Below, one piece after another: positions 32,461 through 44,592 of a stretch of DNA of 64,000 bases; the first letter of the stretch is position 1, and the number at the start of each line of letters is the position of its first letter. This DNA is from Eupeodes corollae (Eukaryota > Arthropoda > Insecta > Diptera > Syrphidae). A program made the translations under genes and the position numbers. The stretch spans positions 93,178,315 through 93,242,314 of the forward strand of contig NC_079147.1 of NCBI RefSeq assembly GCF_945859685.1, written 5' to 3'. Under the pieces are notes generated by a model. It saw only the letters and a program-made list of their open reading frames with translations. It was not told the DNA's origin and searched no databases.

Positions 32461-35400
32461 TAGACCTGTGTCAATCTTGATTGATTCGGTCTTTATGACC
32501 CGTTCATCAAAAAGATTGAGTGATTGCAATCGTAGTAAACCAAATCAATCGTTCTCAATGTCAATCGTTTCATCCAGCTGTCTTTCGTTTTAAAGGAAAT
32601 GGAAAAGAAAAGAAATATGTTTCGTTCATTCAACTTATTCTCATTCAAATAAAATGATATAAAATGGGAAGTAAACATAGCTTTGAAACAATCAATCAAT
32701 TATTTCAATACTAATCGTTCTAAAGTAAAGACCGACTGACCGAAACTGAATGAAAATGAAGTACCTTACTTACCTACTCTACTGCAAAAAGTAAAAGTTC
32801 CATATGGTTCCACTCGCTTATTTTCCAATTTCCTAAGGTTCGCTTACACTTAAATTCAGTCCACAATCGCATGGAGTGGAGATGAATTTTTGTAAGTAAG
32901 GTAAAGGTACGCTCATTATTATTCCATTGTTTATGAATGCGGGTGAAAATATATAAATAAATATAATTTGTTTATGAACCAACGTGAATGTTCCGCTTTC
33001 GCCGACGCGGCGGCAGTTTTTGTTGTTGTTTAATATAGTTTTATAGATTTACATATGTCTGTTTTATTCTGTATGACAGTTGAATTTTTGTGTAACGAAA
33101 AAATGTACTGCCACATGCAAAACGCTGAGAAACCAAGTCAAATAAAGTGAAATTAACAAGATCAAAATAATTCTATTTGAAATAAAACACATGATGTCTT
33201 TATAATTTATATATGGAATGTTTATTAAGGTAAGATATAGGTACGAGGAACTTTTTTTTAAATCGAAGTTATTGCACTCGATTGAACTCTTAATACGAGT
33301 ACAGTAATAAAAGGTACATTTGTAAGTCTTATAAAATTTTAAGACGAAAAAGTATTAGGTATTCGACAAAGTCTACAAGTTATAATTTAAAAATAGGCAT
33401 TGCGCTGCTTTTGTGGGCTTTAAGCTGCTACGCCTATTTGAAATCGTAAGACCTGCTTTTGAAAAAACTCTCTCGCATGGTACACTCGTTGCAACAATGC
33501 AAAGCCTCTTAAGGGCAAGGTTGTAGAGTCGTGGATATATATGTTTTCTTTCCTTCCACCATTTAAGGGGATCATCGTTGCGTCGAATAGGTGTTTCATT
33601 TATGTACTTATCAATTTCTAAAATACTTGCAGCATGTTGGTTTGGGTTGGAAACGATTAAATCCAAATGAGAATCGAAATCTCCCCATATCATTGCATCG
33701 TTTTGACGCCACGATGATTCGGAATTTGTTGAAGTTGATGCAGTAATAGTATCTGGATCTGCCGGTGGTGTTTGCGTTGGGAACCATAACGCCTTAGCCT
33801 TCAAGTCCTTTAAACATTTTTCATAGGCTGTTAGGTTAGAAAACCGATGTTTTTTGAATCTTGGATCCAAAAATGTAGCTTGTGCCACTCTGTCATCAAC
33901 AAATTGATCCACTTGCTTAAACCTGTTTTTAATGGAATTTACAAGAGTACTAATAATGAAATTAATTTCGTCGATTTCATTATTATTTTCAATAGACATT
34001 TTATTTAAATGTGATCTTATCGCTTTGATCATGAGCATCGTTTTTGAAATGGTGACATTTTTTTTAGCCGACATTTGTTCCGTTATTGCATGAAAAATTT
34101 TGAAAATATTTGTTGCCCTCTCCAAAATTGTCCAGTCGCTGGCCGACAAGCAATTTAGGTCAGGATTTTCAATTGCCAGAACTGCAAGCACAGCGGATTT
34201 AACAATTAGAATTCTGTTGAGCATTTCGTAGGTAGAATTCCACCGCGTTATGCAGTATTGCTTAAGCTTAAGTTCTGGCAAATTGAGCTCCCTTTCCATG
34301 CTTGCAAGTTTGACTGTTGCTTTAGAGCTTTTTTTGAAAAATGCAACAATATTTTTTACTTTCACTATTTTCGACTCGATAATAGCAAGTCCTTCACCAA
34401 CAACCAAATTAAGGCTATAAGCAAAACACGGGAAATGGTTCCACTTTTTAAATTTTACAGCACCAACGACATTGTAAGCATTGTCTGTCACAACACAACA
34501 CACTTTTTCTTCCAGGTTCCATTTATTCAATTCCGAGCTGAGCATGTTTCCCAGGTTAGTGATGGTGTGGCTTTCGTTATAAGGAATGCATCCTAGGAGA
34601 CGTGACTCCAGGGATAAAGTGTCTTGCTGCTCTTGAATGAAGTGGACCGTAATTCCGATATAGCTTTGCTGCGTATTGGATGTCCGACCGTCTGTTGTGA
34701 CACAAACAGCTGAAGCTGTAGCTAATGCGTCTTGTACCTTTACTTTTGTCTCTTCATAGAGCCTAGGTATCAAAGAATTACTTACGGTTTTCCTTGAAGG
34801 GAGCTGGTAACTTGGATTAAGCATTTGAACAAATTTCTTGAATTCCTGGTCTTCAACCATACAAAATGGATAGTATTGCTTCACCATAGTTTTGACGATT
34901 TGTTCGTCTAATTGTTTTGAATAGTTTAAGGAAATGGGTTTTTTAGTATAGCTGGAAATTGTTTGTTGTCGTTGTGCTGTAAGTCGGGGCGTTTGATTAG
35001 AAGTTGATGTGGTTATTGTACATGATGAGGATGAAGTTGAAGGACGTTCTGTTGTTGCAATTATGAATGGAGTAGTGAAAGACGTTGTGGATGTTGCTGT
35101 GGATGGAACTTCCATTGCGATAGTAGGTGGTTGAGAATTTTGTTGTTGTTGGTTGATAGAAGATGAAGATCTTAGATTTCCGGTGGCACCTCCGCTGATG
35201 CTTATAAATTTTTGACAATAGAGGCATTTGGCCGTTTTCTCTGTTGTTTGAGAGAAATGCAAATTGGACTGCGTTTGTTCTTAAGATCCATTATTAAATT
35301 TGTCTTTACAAGGTTAAAAAAAATTATACTTATTTAAATTTTCTATTTAGCTGAAAAAAGAAAGCTACCTGTAAAATTAAAATAAAATTCCCTTGATTTT

Positions 35401-35738
35401 CGTAAGCATTAATTTGCTGCCTGAGCCAATAGGTAGGTAGGTATTTTATGTAGTTTTGAATTTGAATCTCAAATTCACAATCGCAACCAAAAAGGCAAAA
35501 ACCAAATACCAAATACCAGACGAAAGACAATAACGGAAGTTTTCCCATTTCATTCCAAACCAAAATGAAACAGAAACCTAAGTGATTGAAAAAGTGAACG
35601 ATTGGAATAGAATGAAATTTCCCCATTTTATTCGCAGCCAAAATGAAACAGAAACAGAAACCAAAATGATTGAAAAAATCAACGATTGAAAAGAACGAAT
35701 CATTGAACTGAACGATTGAATCTTTTAACACACCTCTA
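32461..35738 (-). mobile_element. hAT element 1, complete with 8-bp target duplication
   Basis: The ends are TAGACCTGTGT (32461-32471) and ACACACCTCTA (35728-35738), imperfect inverted repeats. Both are flanked directly by TCTTGATC (32453-32460 and 35739-35746), the 8-bp duplication typical of hAT. The 3.28-kb body carries one transposase gene on the minus strand. Both subterminal regions hold several copies of TCAATCGTT/AACGATTGA, oriented towards each other: left near 32545, 32563 and 32713; right near 35598, 35680 and 35711. Confidence 0.9.
33373..35292 (-). pseudogene. hAT transposase, nearly intact (one N-terminal frameshift)
   Basis: The open frame (33373-35262) encodes 629 residues. 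The natural start is probably the ATG at 35292 (MDLKNKRSPI), separated by a single-base deletion at about 35262. Domains: half a BED zinc finger (AKCLYCQKFISISGGATGNL; the following His pair is absent), a Ser/Thr/Gln-rich linker, the first catalytic block VCVTTDGRTSN, VVTDNAYN, CFAYSLNLVV, and the C-terminal dimerisation region PCERVFSKAGLTISNRRSSL. The usual TTDGWTS tryptophan is Arg and the usual CxAHxLNL histidine is Tyr, so activity is doubtful. Within hAT this is the ZBED/Hermes-like architecture. Confidence 0.85.
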
Positions 35739-35746
35739 TCTTGATC

Positions 35747-36101
35747 ATAGAAACGAACGGATAAAATGAAACACCGATTTGTTTAGAGTCGGGAAACTCA
35801 AAAAACTCGTCATCAGTTTTAACGCACTGAAAGTCTCTCTTTTAGGGATTAGGTTGACGTTTAATTATACGAAAATCATGGTAAAATAATACCAACCGAT
35901 GAAGCAAAAACATTAGCAAAATATGTTGAATTATTATCGATTTTAACTTGTAGTTTTTCTGTGTAGTCATATGTATAAATTCTGTATGATACTGTATGGT
36001 CATAGGAAAAAATGTTGGAAAGTAAAAAAAAAATATCAGGAACTGCCTAACAAAACGTAGTTAAGTTCAATTATTGTCATTTCGAAACGTGTACACATAC
36101 A
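35747..36101. other. Unassigned spacer
   Basis: AT-rich sequence between the hAT duplication and the Tc1 end. No gene seen. Confidence 0.4.
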
Positions 36102-36535
36102 CTTGTGGCCATTTAATTAAGTCACTGCATTTTTAGAAGATTTAAAACATTTGCATCAACTAATATTGTTCTTGTTTTTTTAATAACGGATTATTTGTTG
36201 TCATTCGATGACAACAACGATAGTACTTTGTAAACACACTTTTTTTTTCTATATGATTTTATGTGATTTGTGCAGTGGCCATATAATTAAGTCAGCTTAT
36301 GTTACTGTGTCTTTTTTTGGTGGAAATTGTTATTTTTAATAATAAAATATATTTAAGTTTATTTTTGATTTAAAATTTTCAATTTGCATAGTCAATTTCA
36401 GATATGGACAAAAAATACTTCCACTCGAGAGGAACGGCGAATAATATGGGAAGCATACCGAAGCTTGAGAAAAATTTCCGAAGTGGTTTATACAACCACT
36501 TCATCTCGAGGTAAAGTGGTCAATGCTATTAACAG
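36102..36535 (+). mobile_element. Left end of a Tc1-type element with two direct repeats
   Basis: TGTGGCCATTTAATTAAGTCA (36105-36125) recurs as AGTGGCCATATAATTAAGTCA (36274-36294), about 170 bp apart. This is the outer and inner repeat spacing of IR/DR-type Tc1 ends. A frame follows at 36395-36535 with TREERRIIWEAYRS, LRKISEVV and KVVNAI, which resembles the paired-type helix-turn-helix at the start of Tc1 transposases. The element stops where hAT 2 begins. Confidence 0.6.
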
Positions 36536-36539
36536 CCTC

Positions 36540-38190
36540 GGCACCACCGAATCCAGTGGTTATAAATGTTAACAACGAAAATGGTGTTTCTCACCGTGCG
36601 CTTCAATCTCAGTCTCAACTGCAATCCCGATCAGTGCAGCAAAAATGGATTAATTTACTGAAAGACCTCTTTCGCAACAAAAACAATCAAAAATTGACCA
36701 ACAACTAATTACTATGATAGCCAAAGAATATCACCCATTGCGGTTAGTTGAGGAACCTCAGTTTGGGAAATTTGTCACTTTTATGCCCTGCATACAGACT
36801 CCCAACAAGAAAAACTTTGTGGCAAAACCTCTTGCCTCAGCTTTTTTCAAGCTAGAGCAAGAAGTTAAGACAAAAATTGAGAACGCTCCAGCAGTTTGTC
36901 TGACAACTGATGCATGGACATCAATAAACAATCAAAGTTATATTGATACAGAAAATGCACAGCTGTGCTCCATTTTACTTGGTTGTACTGAATACAACCA
37001 AAGCCACAGCAGTGACAATATGTGCGCATTTTTAAAGGACCAAATTTCAAAATGGAAGATCGACCATAAAGTTGGAGCAATTGTAAGCGACAATGCCAAA
37101 AACATTCTTTCCGCAGTTCAAAAAAGGAATTGGCGGTCCATAGATTGTTTTGCTCACTTATTAAACTTAGTGGTACAAGCTGCACTTCAAAACATTAAAG
37201 GCCCACTAAAAAAAGTTGAAAGTGTTGTTGAGCTTTTTAAGAGAAGCACACAAGCCATATAAACTAAAAGAGATTCAATCCCAAAAGGATTTGTAAACCT
37301 TAAAATTAAGCAAGACGTTCCAACACGATGGAACTCTACGTACGACATGCTTGATCGTATTTTAAAAATAAAAAATGCTGTTATTGCAACATTAGCAATA
37401 GTAAGAAATGAGCTTTCTTTAAACAATGAAGATTGGGAAATTTTAGAGAGAATTCTAACAATTTTAAAAATAAAATATTTTGGTTCATAACGGTCGAGAT
37501 ATCCTGCGAACAAAATCTGAGCCTTTCGAAGGTCATTGCTTACTGCCGACTGTTAAAACTTTAAATAAGCCGTTTTGCAGAACAGCTTTCCGATCCCAAA
37601 ATTCCGGAATGTGTCCGCAAAATTTGTGAAGAAAATTCAAGAAGAAGTTTAAAGCCGTTTCAACAATTTGGAAAAGAATTTTCTCTACGTTGAGGCTACA
37701 ATATTTGACCCGAGGTTTAAAAACAAAGGTTTCCGAGATAACTTGAATTTTACATCAGCCTTTGACAAATTAAAACAGAAAGTTGCATCTCATTCTCAAC
37801 AGTAGTGTTATTTTCAAATTCAGAAAGAATCTTCTACTTCTCCTGTTGAGGAAGTAGTTGCAGTTGCATCGACTTCATCATCATCAGCAAACGCATCTAT
37901 TTGGGATGCTTTCGACAAGAAAATCTCAAGTTTAGTACCAGAAAACACAGTAGCTGCTGGGATAATTGAATTTGAAAAATATTTAAACGAACCACCACTC
38001 AGGAGGACGGAACACCCTTTAATTTGGTGGAATGCCAGAAAATGTGTTTACCAATTTTGTATCGGTAAATGCTCAAAAGGCTTAATTTGGTAGCAACATC
38101 TGATCCTTGCGAACGAAATTTTTCGAAAGCTGGAATGATCCTTACCGATAAACGTAGCCGTTTGTTGGCCAGCAAGGTATCACATTTAAA
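36540..38190 (+). pseudogene. hAT transposase 2, broken
   Basis: Motifs in order: EYHPLRLVEEPQFGKFV, VCLTTDAWTSINNQSYI (first catalytic block with its Trp intact), AIVSDNAKNI, DCFAHLLNLVV (His intact), PTRWNSTYDMLDRI, and at 38069-38190 ATSDPCERNFSKAGMILTDKRSRL, the dimerisation region. It is related to hAT 1 (same order, similar words) but on the opposite strand. Stops and frameshifts at about 36708, 37261, 37487, 37805 and 38050 inactivate it. The BED finger is missing, replaced by the Tc1 remnant upstream. Confidence 0.8.
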
Positions 38191-38732
38191 TTTTTCTATT
38201 CATTTTCATTTCCATTCATGTAACTTTGTTTGTTTATTGATATTAACTCTCTGCTCACAAGGTAAAGTGGCTTAAGTCGTTTTTTAACATTTTTCAGGAG
38301 AACGAATTTAAACTTTAAAAAAATATATAAGGAGAACCGTTTTGAGTAGAAACATGAAAATTGGACACAAACATTATAATTTTCGTCTCTTTTTCTTTAC
38401 ATTGAAGGACTAACAAAATAAGTTTAATTAAAGTTTTTATAAGCAAAATTTGTCACTTAAGCCATTTTACCTGTTTCTAATTTGTATATTAAATTGGCTT
38501 ATGTTACTTAAGCCGGTTTTCCGAATTTCGTTTCAATTCTTGTGTGAGCTTACTTATACATAAGACGTTTTTTCCTTTTTTTAAATTTAACTTCATTTTT
38601 ACTTAAGACTTTTTTCTCTTAGGAAATTTTTGTTAAGTTTTATTGAAATAAAAGTTATTATAGGAAAACAAAACATAGAAATAAGTTAATACAAAAATTA
38701 GACTGTAATAAAAGAAGATAGCTTAATACCAC

Positions 38733-39870
38733 CTAGTCAAAAGTACAATCTTCGACTTCTTCTGTAAGATCCGGATGAAAGTCTGGTTTTGCTTCAGTGC
38801 AGAGAGTCTTATAAAAGTAATGAAGCTGCTCATCAATCAAAGGGAGCAGCTCCATAAGATCTTGTTTTTTTGCTTCGTTGATTTTGTTGGGTCCATCGTG
38901 CATTATTTCAAGAGGGCCTGTGCCTAGTTCATTACATCCTCGTTTTTTAATATTGAGTATTTGAAATGGTCCTTGCTCGCTTAGAGAATTCTTATAACAA
39001 ATGTTGAATGGAGCATCTGATGTGAAACGAAGCCATCTAATGTTCCTCCAATCTATTTTGTTGTTATTGTCATTAACTTTGCGAAAAATGCATTTATTTT
39101 TAACAATCGACCCAAAGTTGTAAAATTTGGATCGAGACATCTCAATTACATCAAATTTTGTTTTGATTCCGACTCCCCCTACAAACTGGTACCAATCTCT
39201 TGGGTGGTGAATTTTGTAGTTAGTTCTTTTTTTCTTTCTTTCTAAAATGGAGTGGTCTATGTCACATTCCATGTGCGTGTGACCCGGAATCAAAAATTTG
39301 TGATCAATATACTTTAAATTGTTGGTTTCATTACAAACGCACATCAACATCATTATTGCAACCATCTTATTTTTATTTTGCCCGAAGCAGTTGTGACTGT
39401 AAAAAGTGACATGCTCGGTGTCTGGTGGTAGGGCAGAGGGCGAATTTGTATGTTCAAATAAGCATGAAGCTATCTCAATGCCACCTCTATTGGCAACAGC
39501 TTCATGCCACATGTAACAGTGGGGAGTTCCTTTTACGTAGTCGTGTATAGTCAAATTAAATGTATTTAACTGACGTTTATAAAAAGTTACCGAAGATTGT
39601 AAAAATGGAGTGTTAAGGCTGAAGATCGAAGGTAAAAACTTCCTTACCTCGGTGATTTTTTGCAGACTCGATATCCTTTTTATCGATTCATATGCAGAAT
39701 CTGCGTCTTAATGGTGTTGTTTTAGCTCCAGTTCAACTGATGTTAGGGCACCTCCTGTGACTGACGATTTTTGTATAGCCAACAAGTCACATTTTGTGCA
39801 GGTATCTGCTTTTGGCTTCTTGAATTTTATATTAAGAGTCCTAAAAATCTCTGCATATTTTGTTAAAGAA
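38733..39870 (-). pseudogene. Uncharacterised DDE-like protein of element A
   Basis: The open frame 38733-39554 continues upstream in the same frame to the TAA at about 39706, and beyond it to CTKCDLLAIQ near 39800. Read through, the order is a CxxC motif, FYKRQLNTFNLTIHDY, CYMWHEAVANRGGIEIASCL, HVTFYSHNCFGQNKNK, and YIDHKFLIPGHTHMECDIDH, then a basic C-terminal region with WYQFVGGVG. I recognise this as a protein family common in insect genomes and annotated as uncharacterised (DUF7869-like from memory). In element B the equivalent of YSHNC is YSDNC, so a candidate catalytic Asp is replaced by His here. The transposase role is inferred from its place between inverted repeats. Confidence 0.65.
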
Positions 39871-39899
39871 AGTGGTAATATCTGACTTCAAATCTGTGA

Positions 39900-40990
39900 T
39901 GATTGTATCTGTCAGCGCATTGACACTGTTTGTAGCTGTTTCATTAGCCACAACTGGCACAAATATCTCGGTTTCTATATTAAATAAAGCGAAAGTTGAC
40001 TTAGATTCATTCACCTAGATAATATATCTATAAGATTTGACTATCAAACTCCCTAGGACGAGTTGAAGTTCTTAGGTTCTCCACAGAGCAGCTTGGAATT
40101 AAACCCATTTCATCTTTATGGAAAACGAACTCATAAGATACTACATTTATATAACTTTAAATAGAAAATAATATTTCTTTCCAACGTGAATGATCCGCTT
40201 TTTATTATTATTTAAAAAAATATCTTTGCTTTCTTAAGAATTTAATACTGGTATACCAATAATAATATGGGTATTCAATTTTGAAAGTCAAATATAATAG
40301 GTATAAGCTTATACAAACATTTATAAAAATTAGTTCAAAGATGCAGGTAAGCAAAATACTTAAATTAATTCAATTTTATATTTAACTTGGTTTTTATGAT
40401 TTAAAAATTTAATAACTATTCCGAAAAAAGGAGTGATTGTTGGTGTATAATTTAATAGTCACAACGTTTTTTGTAAGCCTTTTTGCATTCATCCTTCACT
40501 TGAAAACTGCTTCTTGACGTAAATATAGACAAATCTTTTTCTTGAGTTAACTAATCCTGGCTTAACTCACTACTGAAAAACTGGGCCTTAGTGTTAAACA
40601 TGAATACCTTTAATATAATGAATGTAGTTTATTTATATGTATTTTGTATAAAATTAAAAAATAAAACACGACCAATCACATAATGTACATATAGTTATAT
40701 GACACTTAAACTACAAAGACAGAGGAGAACAAACATACCTTTAGGTTCAGGATTCTTATTCTTAACGCCTTTCAAACGTGCAAGAAGAATCAATTGCATT
40801 GCTCTATTCATTTTGATGTTAAAAAACTTTTTGTTTATGATAATAAATAGAAAACAATTATTGCGAATGTTTTTTTTTGTTTAAAGCTTCTTTTTTTTCT
40901 TTAAAATGTTTTCTTTTCCAGACTCTTACATATATAATTATAAAAAATTCTTTCACTTAAATACTCTTACAATGATTTAATAATATATAT
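39900..40990. other. Interior of element A without a gene
   Basis: AT-rich sequence between the protein-coding part and the right repeat array. The start of the minus-strand protein may lie here (about 39870-40030) but could not be defined. Confidence 0.35.
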
Positions 40991-41714
40991 ACTTATTTCA
41001 CTTTTATCAAACGACCGTATTTACGCTTTAAAAACTCAAATTAGAATGGCTTATGTGTACATAAATCAGTTTCCCCTTTTAGATTCTTTTTAAATCCAGC
41101 ATACTTTGATCGGAGTAAAATGGCTTATTTGAATTTAAAACAGCTTTTATTTGAAAAATGTTCCGGGTAAAGTGACTTACGTCCGTTAAACCCTTGTTCC
41201 AAACGAAAAAGTTTTTTATTTTTTTTTCTTTTCGTTTGGAAAAGTGGCTTATGTTCTCATAGTTCAAACAAAATCACAGATTTCATTTAGGAAAAAAGGA
41301 TTATGTCATTTACATTAGAAACTGAAAATGGAAAACCGGCTTAAGTATACATAAAATTTAACTTCAAATAAGATTTTGTTTTGGAAAAGTGGCTTAATTG
41401 TACTTAAAATTGTCTTCCTTATCAAAAAACTGAAATTTTAAGTTTTTTTAAAACGGCTTAGTTACACATAAGCCAAAACTAAATTAGATGAAAAAAGAAT
41501 ATGTACTTAAGACGCTTTACCAAAAGCAAATTTTTGAAATATGCTGGAATTAAGCCGTTTTTACAATCCTGAAAGTGACTTCTAGATGGAATACAAACAA
41601 TCTGAAGACATAGAAATGTAGATAATTTTTCACTTTATTTAAATGTTAAAAAAAAATCATTTTTGGCTTAAGTCGACTTAAGCCACTTTACCTTGTGAGT
41701 AGAGAACTTGTCCT

Positions 41715-44163
41715 TGGGGTTATGTTTCAAATTTGTTCATCCTTTTTGTTTTCCCAAGTTTTTCTTAAAAAAACTGTATATCGTCGTCGTTCTATGAAAC
41801 TCCCTAAATCCATTTTCCGCAAAAATGAAATAAATACACTAAGTGCATGCAAATGACAAAATTTATATTTTTTCAAAACTCACATCATCAGCTCACGACA
41901 TCAGCGACAAACATGTCAATATTTCTTGAATCATTGTAGTTTTGAATTCGTTTTTGATTCTTTTTAACTTAGAGAAAGAACGTTCCCCACTACAATTGGT
42001 TACCATCATACTTAAGAAAATTCTTACTGCAATTTCAACATTTGGAAATTCATCTTCAATTTTATTAGTTTTTAAAAAATGATAAAGCTCTAGAATATTG
42101 TCAGTTTTTTCATTTTCGTGTCGAATAATTTTCAAGTACATATTTATTTAAATTCAGGCATTCAGCATGTAGTTCATCTCCGTTCACATCTTCGGTGTAA
42201 AATTTAGCAGAAGATTTGCAGTTCTCTTTTAAGTCTTCTGAATTCAGATTTTGGCCAATCTTCGTATACGAACCTAGTAGCTGTTTCAAATGAACGATTA
42301 GTGTGTCGACAATGGGAAGAAAGGTTTCAATTTTAAATCTTTCTTTCCCAGTCAGAATTACTGAGGGTTTAGGGCCGTCAAAAAAGTCTGGCGTGAGCTT
42401 CTACACCTCATCCTTTCAGAAAGGTCCTGATATTCGGAATCCGAGTTTTTCTGTCTGGCTGATGAACCAAAGTTAACAAAATTGCCCAATTATAAATTCA
42501 TCTTTTGCGCTCAGCAAATTTATTGCAACATCCAGGATAATATTTTGTTTTTGAAGTAAAGTACTTGTTTTATAAATTCTTTGCAATACAGAGTTCCAAA
42601 GTTCTGTAAGTATGGTAAATTCAAGCTTGGACATTTTTTTGCAAACACTTAATGCTTTCTCTCTGGCCTCTCGTGACTGTCCTAAATCGTTCGCGATAGA
42701 GATCAAAGCTTCTTCAATTTCTTGATGACCTTTATATAAGGCGCTTAGTGCATCAGCTCGCGCCGACCATCTTGCTTGAGAAAGGCTTTTTAAAACTTTT
42801 TTTTGGACCTAAATGAGCAGTCAACACACTCCATCGATGAGAAGATACCGAATAAAAGTTATACAATTTTTGAATAATGTCAAAGAATTTGGTTGCTTCT
42901 AAGACACACAAAGCGGCATACACTCCTACCAAGTTTAATGAGTGCCCTGCACATGGTACAAAAGTGGCAAATTTACATTTTCGAAATGTCATGATCCTCC
43001 AAAAACTTCAGTATGGTTTCCGCTAAATAATAAGATCTATGTTCATTAATTGTAATAAAGTCCAAAAACCTTTCAACAGGCTCGTGATCTTTTACGTAAC
43101 GAATAATAAATGTTAGTTGATCAACATGAGACAGATCGGGTGTACCTACTTTCAACGCTAATTGAAAAATATTTTGCCATTTTGACTTCTTTTACAATAG
43201 TTTTCAAAACCTGTCTTCCCATGACATGAACAAATTCATTACAGATATTTGCTGAAAGATAACACGCATGACCACTTCCTGGATTTTCAAATTTGCTTAC
43301 ATGATCTGCGAGAAACGCGTCAAACTCGCTAAGCAACTCAATGCATCCCAAATAATTCCCGTTATTGGGAGATCCGAGGATCTCATTGTCACCGCGAAAT
43401 GGAAGCCCTCTCGAAGCTAAAAACTTTACAACAGCTACAATCTGCTTCAACACATTTCTCCAGTAACTTACTTCATTTTGATGTTGTGATATTAATTCAG
43501 TATCTACTCTACCTGTCACTTTTGTTCGTGCTATGTTGGTCATCATAGATTGTCTATGGGCAGAACTGCTTTCATGTGAAATAATTATTTGATTGATATG
43601 TTTCCAATCGCTACTAGTACATCCACTTGGAAAGCATAGATGAACGTCACAAGGGTACAGCATGAAAAGCAAAATACCGATTTTTTGGAAGGAGAATATA
43701 GCAACCATTTTCTTTCGACGTGTTCATTATTCTTTAATTTTCGAGTGAATAATTCTTTGTTGAAATATCTTGATTTCAATCTATTTCCATCTTTGTAGGC
43801 GTTATGTGAATTGGAAAAGTCAGAGTTCTTATTTTGAAAATAAGCAGGCCCTTTTCTTATCAAGTTTTCGAGACCTTTTTCCGCAAAATTATCGGAAAAA
43901 TAATCTGCAATGTTACTGCTGCTGCAGCTGACCCGTTGCAGTTGCCCGTTGATATTTGTTTTCCCTAGATGACGTCGTTCTCGGTCGCAAGTACCGCTTA
44001 TCACGACACTATGAAAAAGGGTGTGGCCTGCGCACTTGTATGTTGATGGGCTGATTTCGATTCGATCGTCAACGTCGTCTATGATGAGGATGCGCAAAGC
44101 GCAACGTTAGTTGCTCAAAAATCTGCCGGACGAAGAATTATTTCTTGTCGGCTCGCGCCGCGC
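41715..44163 (-). pseudogene. ZMYM1-like hAT transposase, broken
   Basis: On the minus strand from about 44097: NIADYFSDNFAEKGLENLIRKGP, the TTF-type zinc finger RKWLLYSPSKKSVFCFSCC, ESSSAHRQSMM, NEVSYWRNVLKQIVAVVKFL, ASRGLPFRGDNE, AKYFSISVES, TPDLSHVDQLTFIIRY, CAGHSLNLV, and at 41893-42141 the dimerisation region NVEIAVRIFLSMMVTN and SGERSFSKLKRIK. This is the TTF/DUF4371/hAT-dimer layout of ZMYM1-like elements. Frameshifts lie near 43640, 43130 (a 4-bp GGTA insertion next to an Asp-to-Glu change in the first catalytic block), 42980, 42740 and 42400. The right side abuts the Transib insertion at 44164; the left end was not found. Confidence 0.75.
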
Positions 44164-44168
44164 CGTTG
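44164..44168. repeat. 5-bp flanking repeat of Transib, left
   Basis: CGTTG here matches CGTTA at 46640-46644 at four of five bases, in keeping with the 5-bp target duplication of Transib elements. Confidence 0.65.
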
Positions 44169-44207
44169 CACAGTGTGAGAATTCGCTCATCTAGGGGAAT
44201 TTAATTA
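44169..44207 (+). repeat. Transib left terminal inverted repeat
   Basis: Begins CACAGTGTGAGAATTCGCT and ends in AT-rich sequence. It differs from the right repeat at positions 10, 20, 27 and 34. Confidence 0.9.
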
Positions 44208-44592
44208 AAAAAATGAGTAGAACAAATTGATGCGAAAACAGGTTTTACTTGAAGCCTAAACCTTCTAATAAGCGAATAAGAAAAAATTTTTATGTGGGAA
44301 GCATGTAAAATAAAAATAACTCTGCCACATAAATTTTTGGATGAAATTCCATCCACTTCAAATATTAAAAGTGAAGAGTGCTGTGAAAAAATTAAAATGA
44401 AAAAAGTGCAAAGCCTCTTTGATTCATATACATAGCTTTGAAGAAATTGGAACGGCTTATGAAAAAAACTTGAGGAAAGTTGGAAAGAGAGATACTGTTG
44501 CTATAATTAAAAAATTTTCACTTAGTTCCCCAAAGGAAGGTTTGTTTTCAATATTGTATCATAAACATTTATTTACTTTTGATTTAATTAAG

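Larger units (their letters stand above)
38248..41705 (-). mobile_element. Element A: inverted-repeat transposon with subterminal repeat arrays
   Basis: The terminal inverted repeats (38248-38277 and 41676-41705) share CTCACAAGGTAAAGTGGCTT plus AAGTCG and differ at one base. Inside both ends are many degenerate copies of GTAAAGTGGCTTAAGT. Left, mostly inverted relative to the terminus: 38453-38471, 38494-38522, 38556-38575, 38599-38616. Right: 41045-41060, 41115-41130, 41166-41183, 41238-41256, 41330-41350, 41382-41403, 41450-41470, 41503-41521, 41551-41564. One protein is encoded on the minus strand. No target duplication was found. The family is shared with element B (50288-53153). Confidence 0.8.

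Noticed and set aside
35330..35731. 133-codon minus frame as a membrane protein
   Set aside because: It translates the AT-rich right subterminal repeats of hAT 1. The hydrophobic runs come from base composition.
41045..41564. CRISPR-like array
   Set aside because: The repeated motif is degenerate, irregularly spaced and occurs in both orientations within a eukaryotic transposon. There are no uniform spacers.
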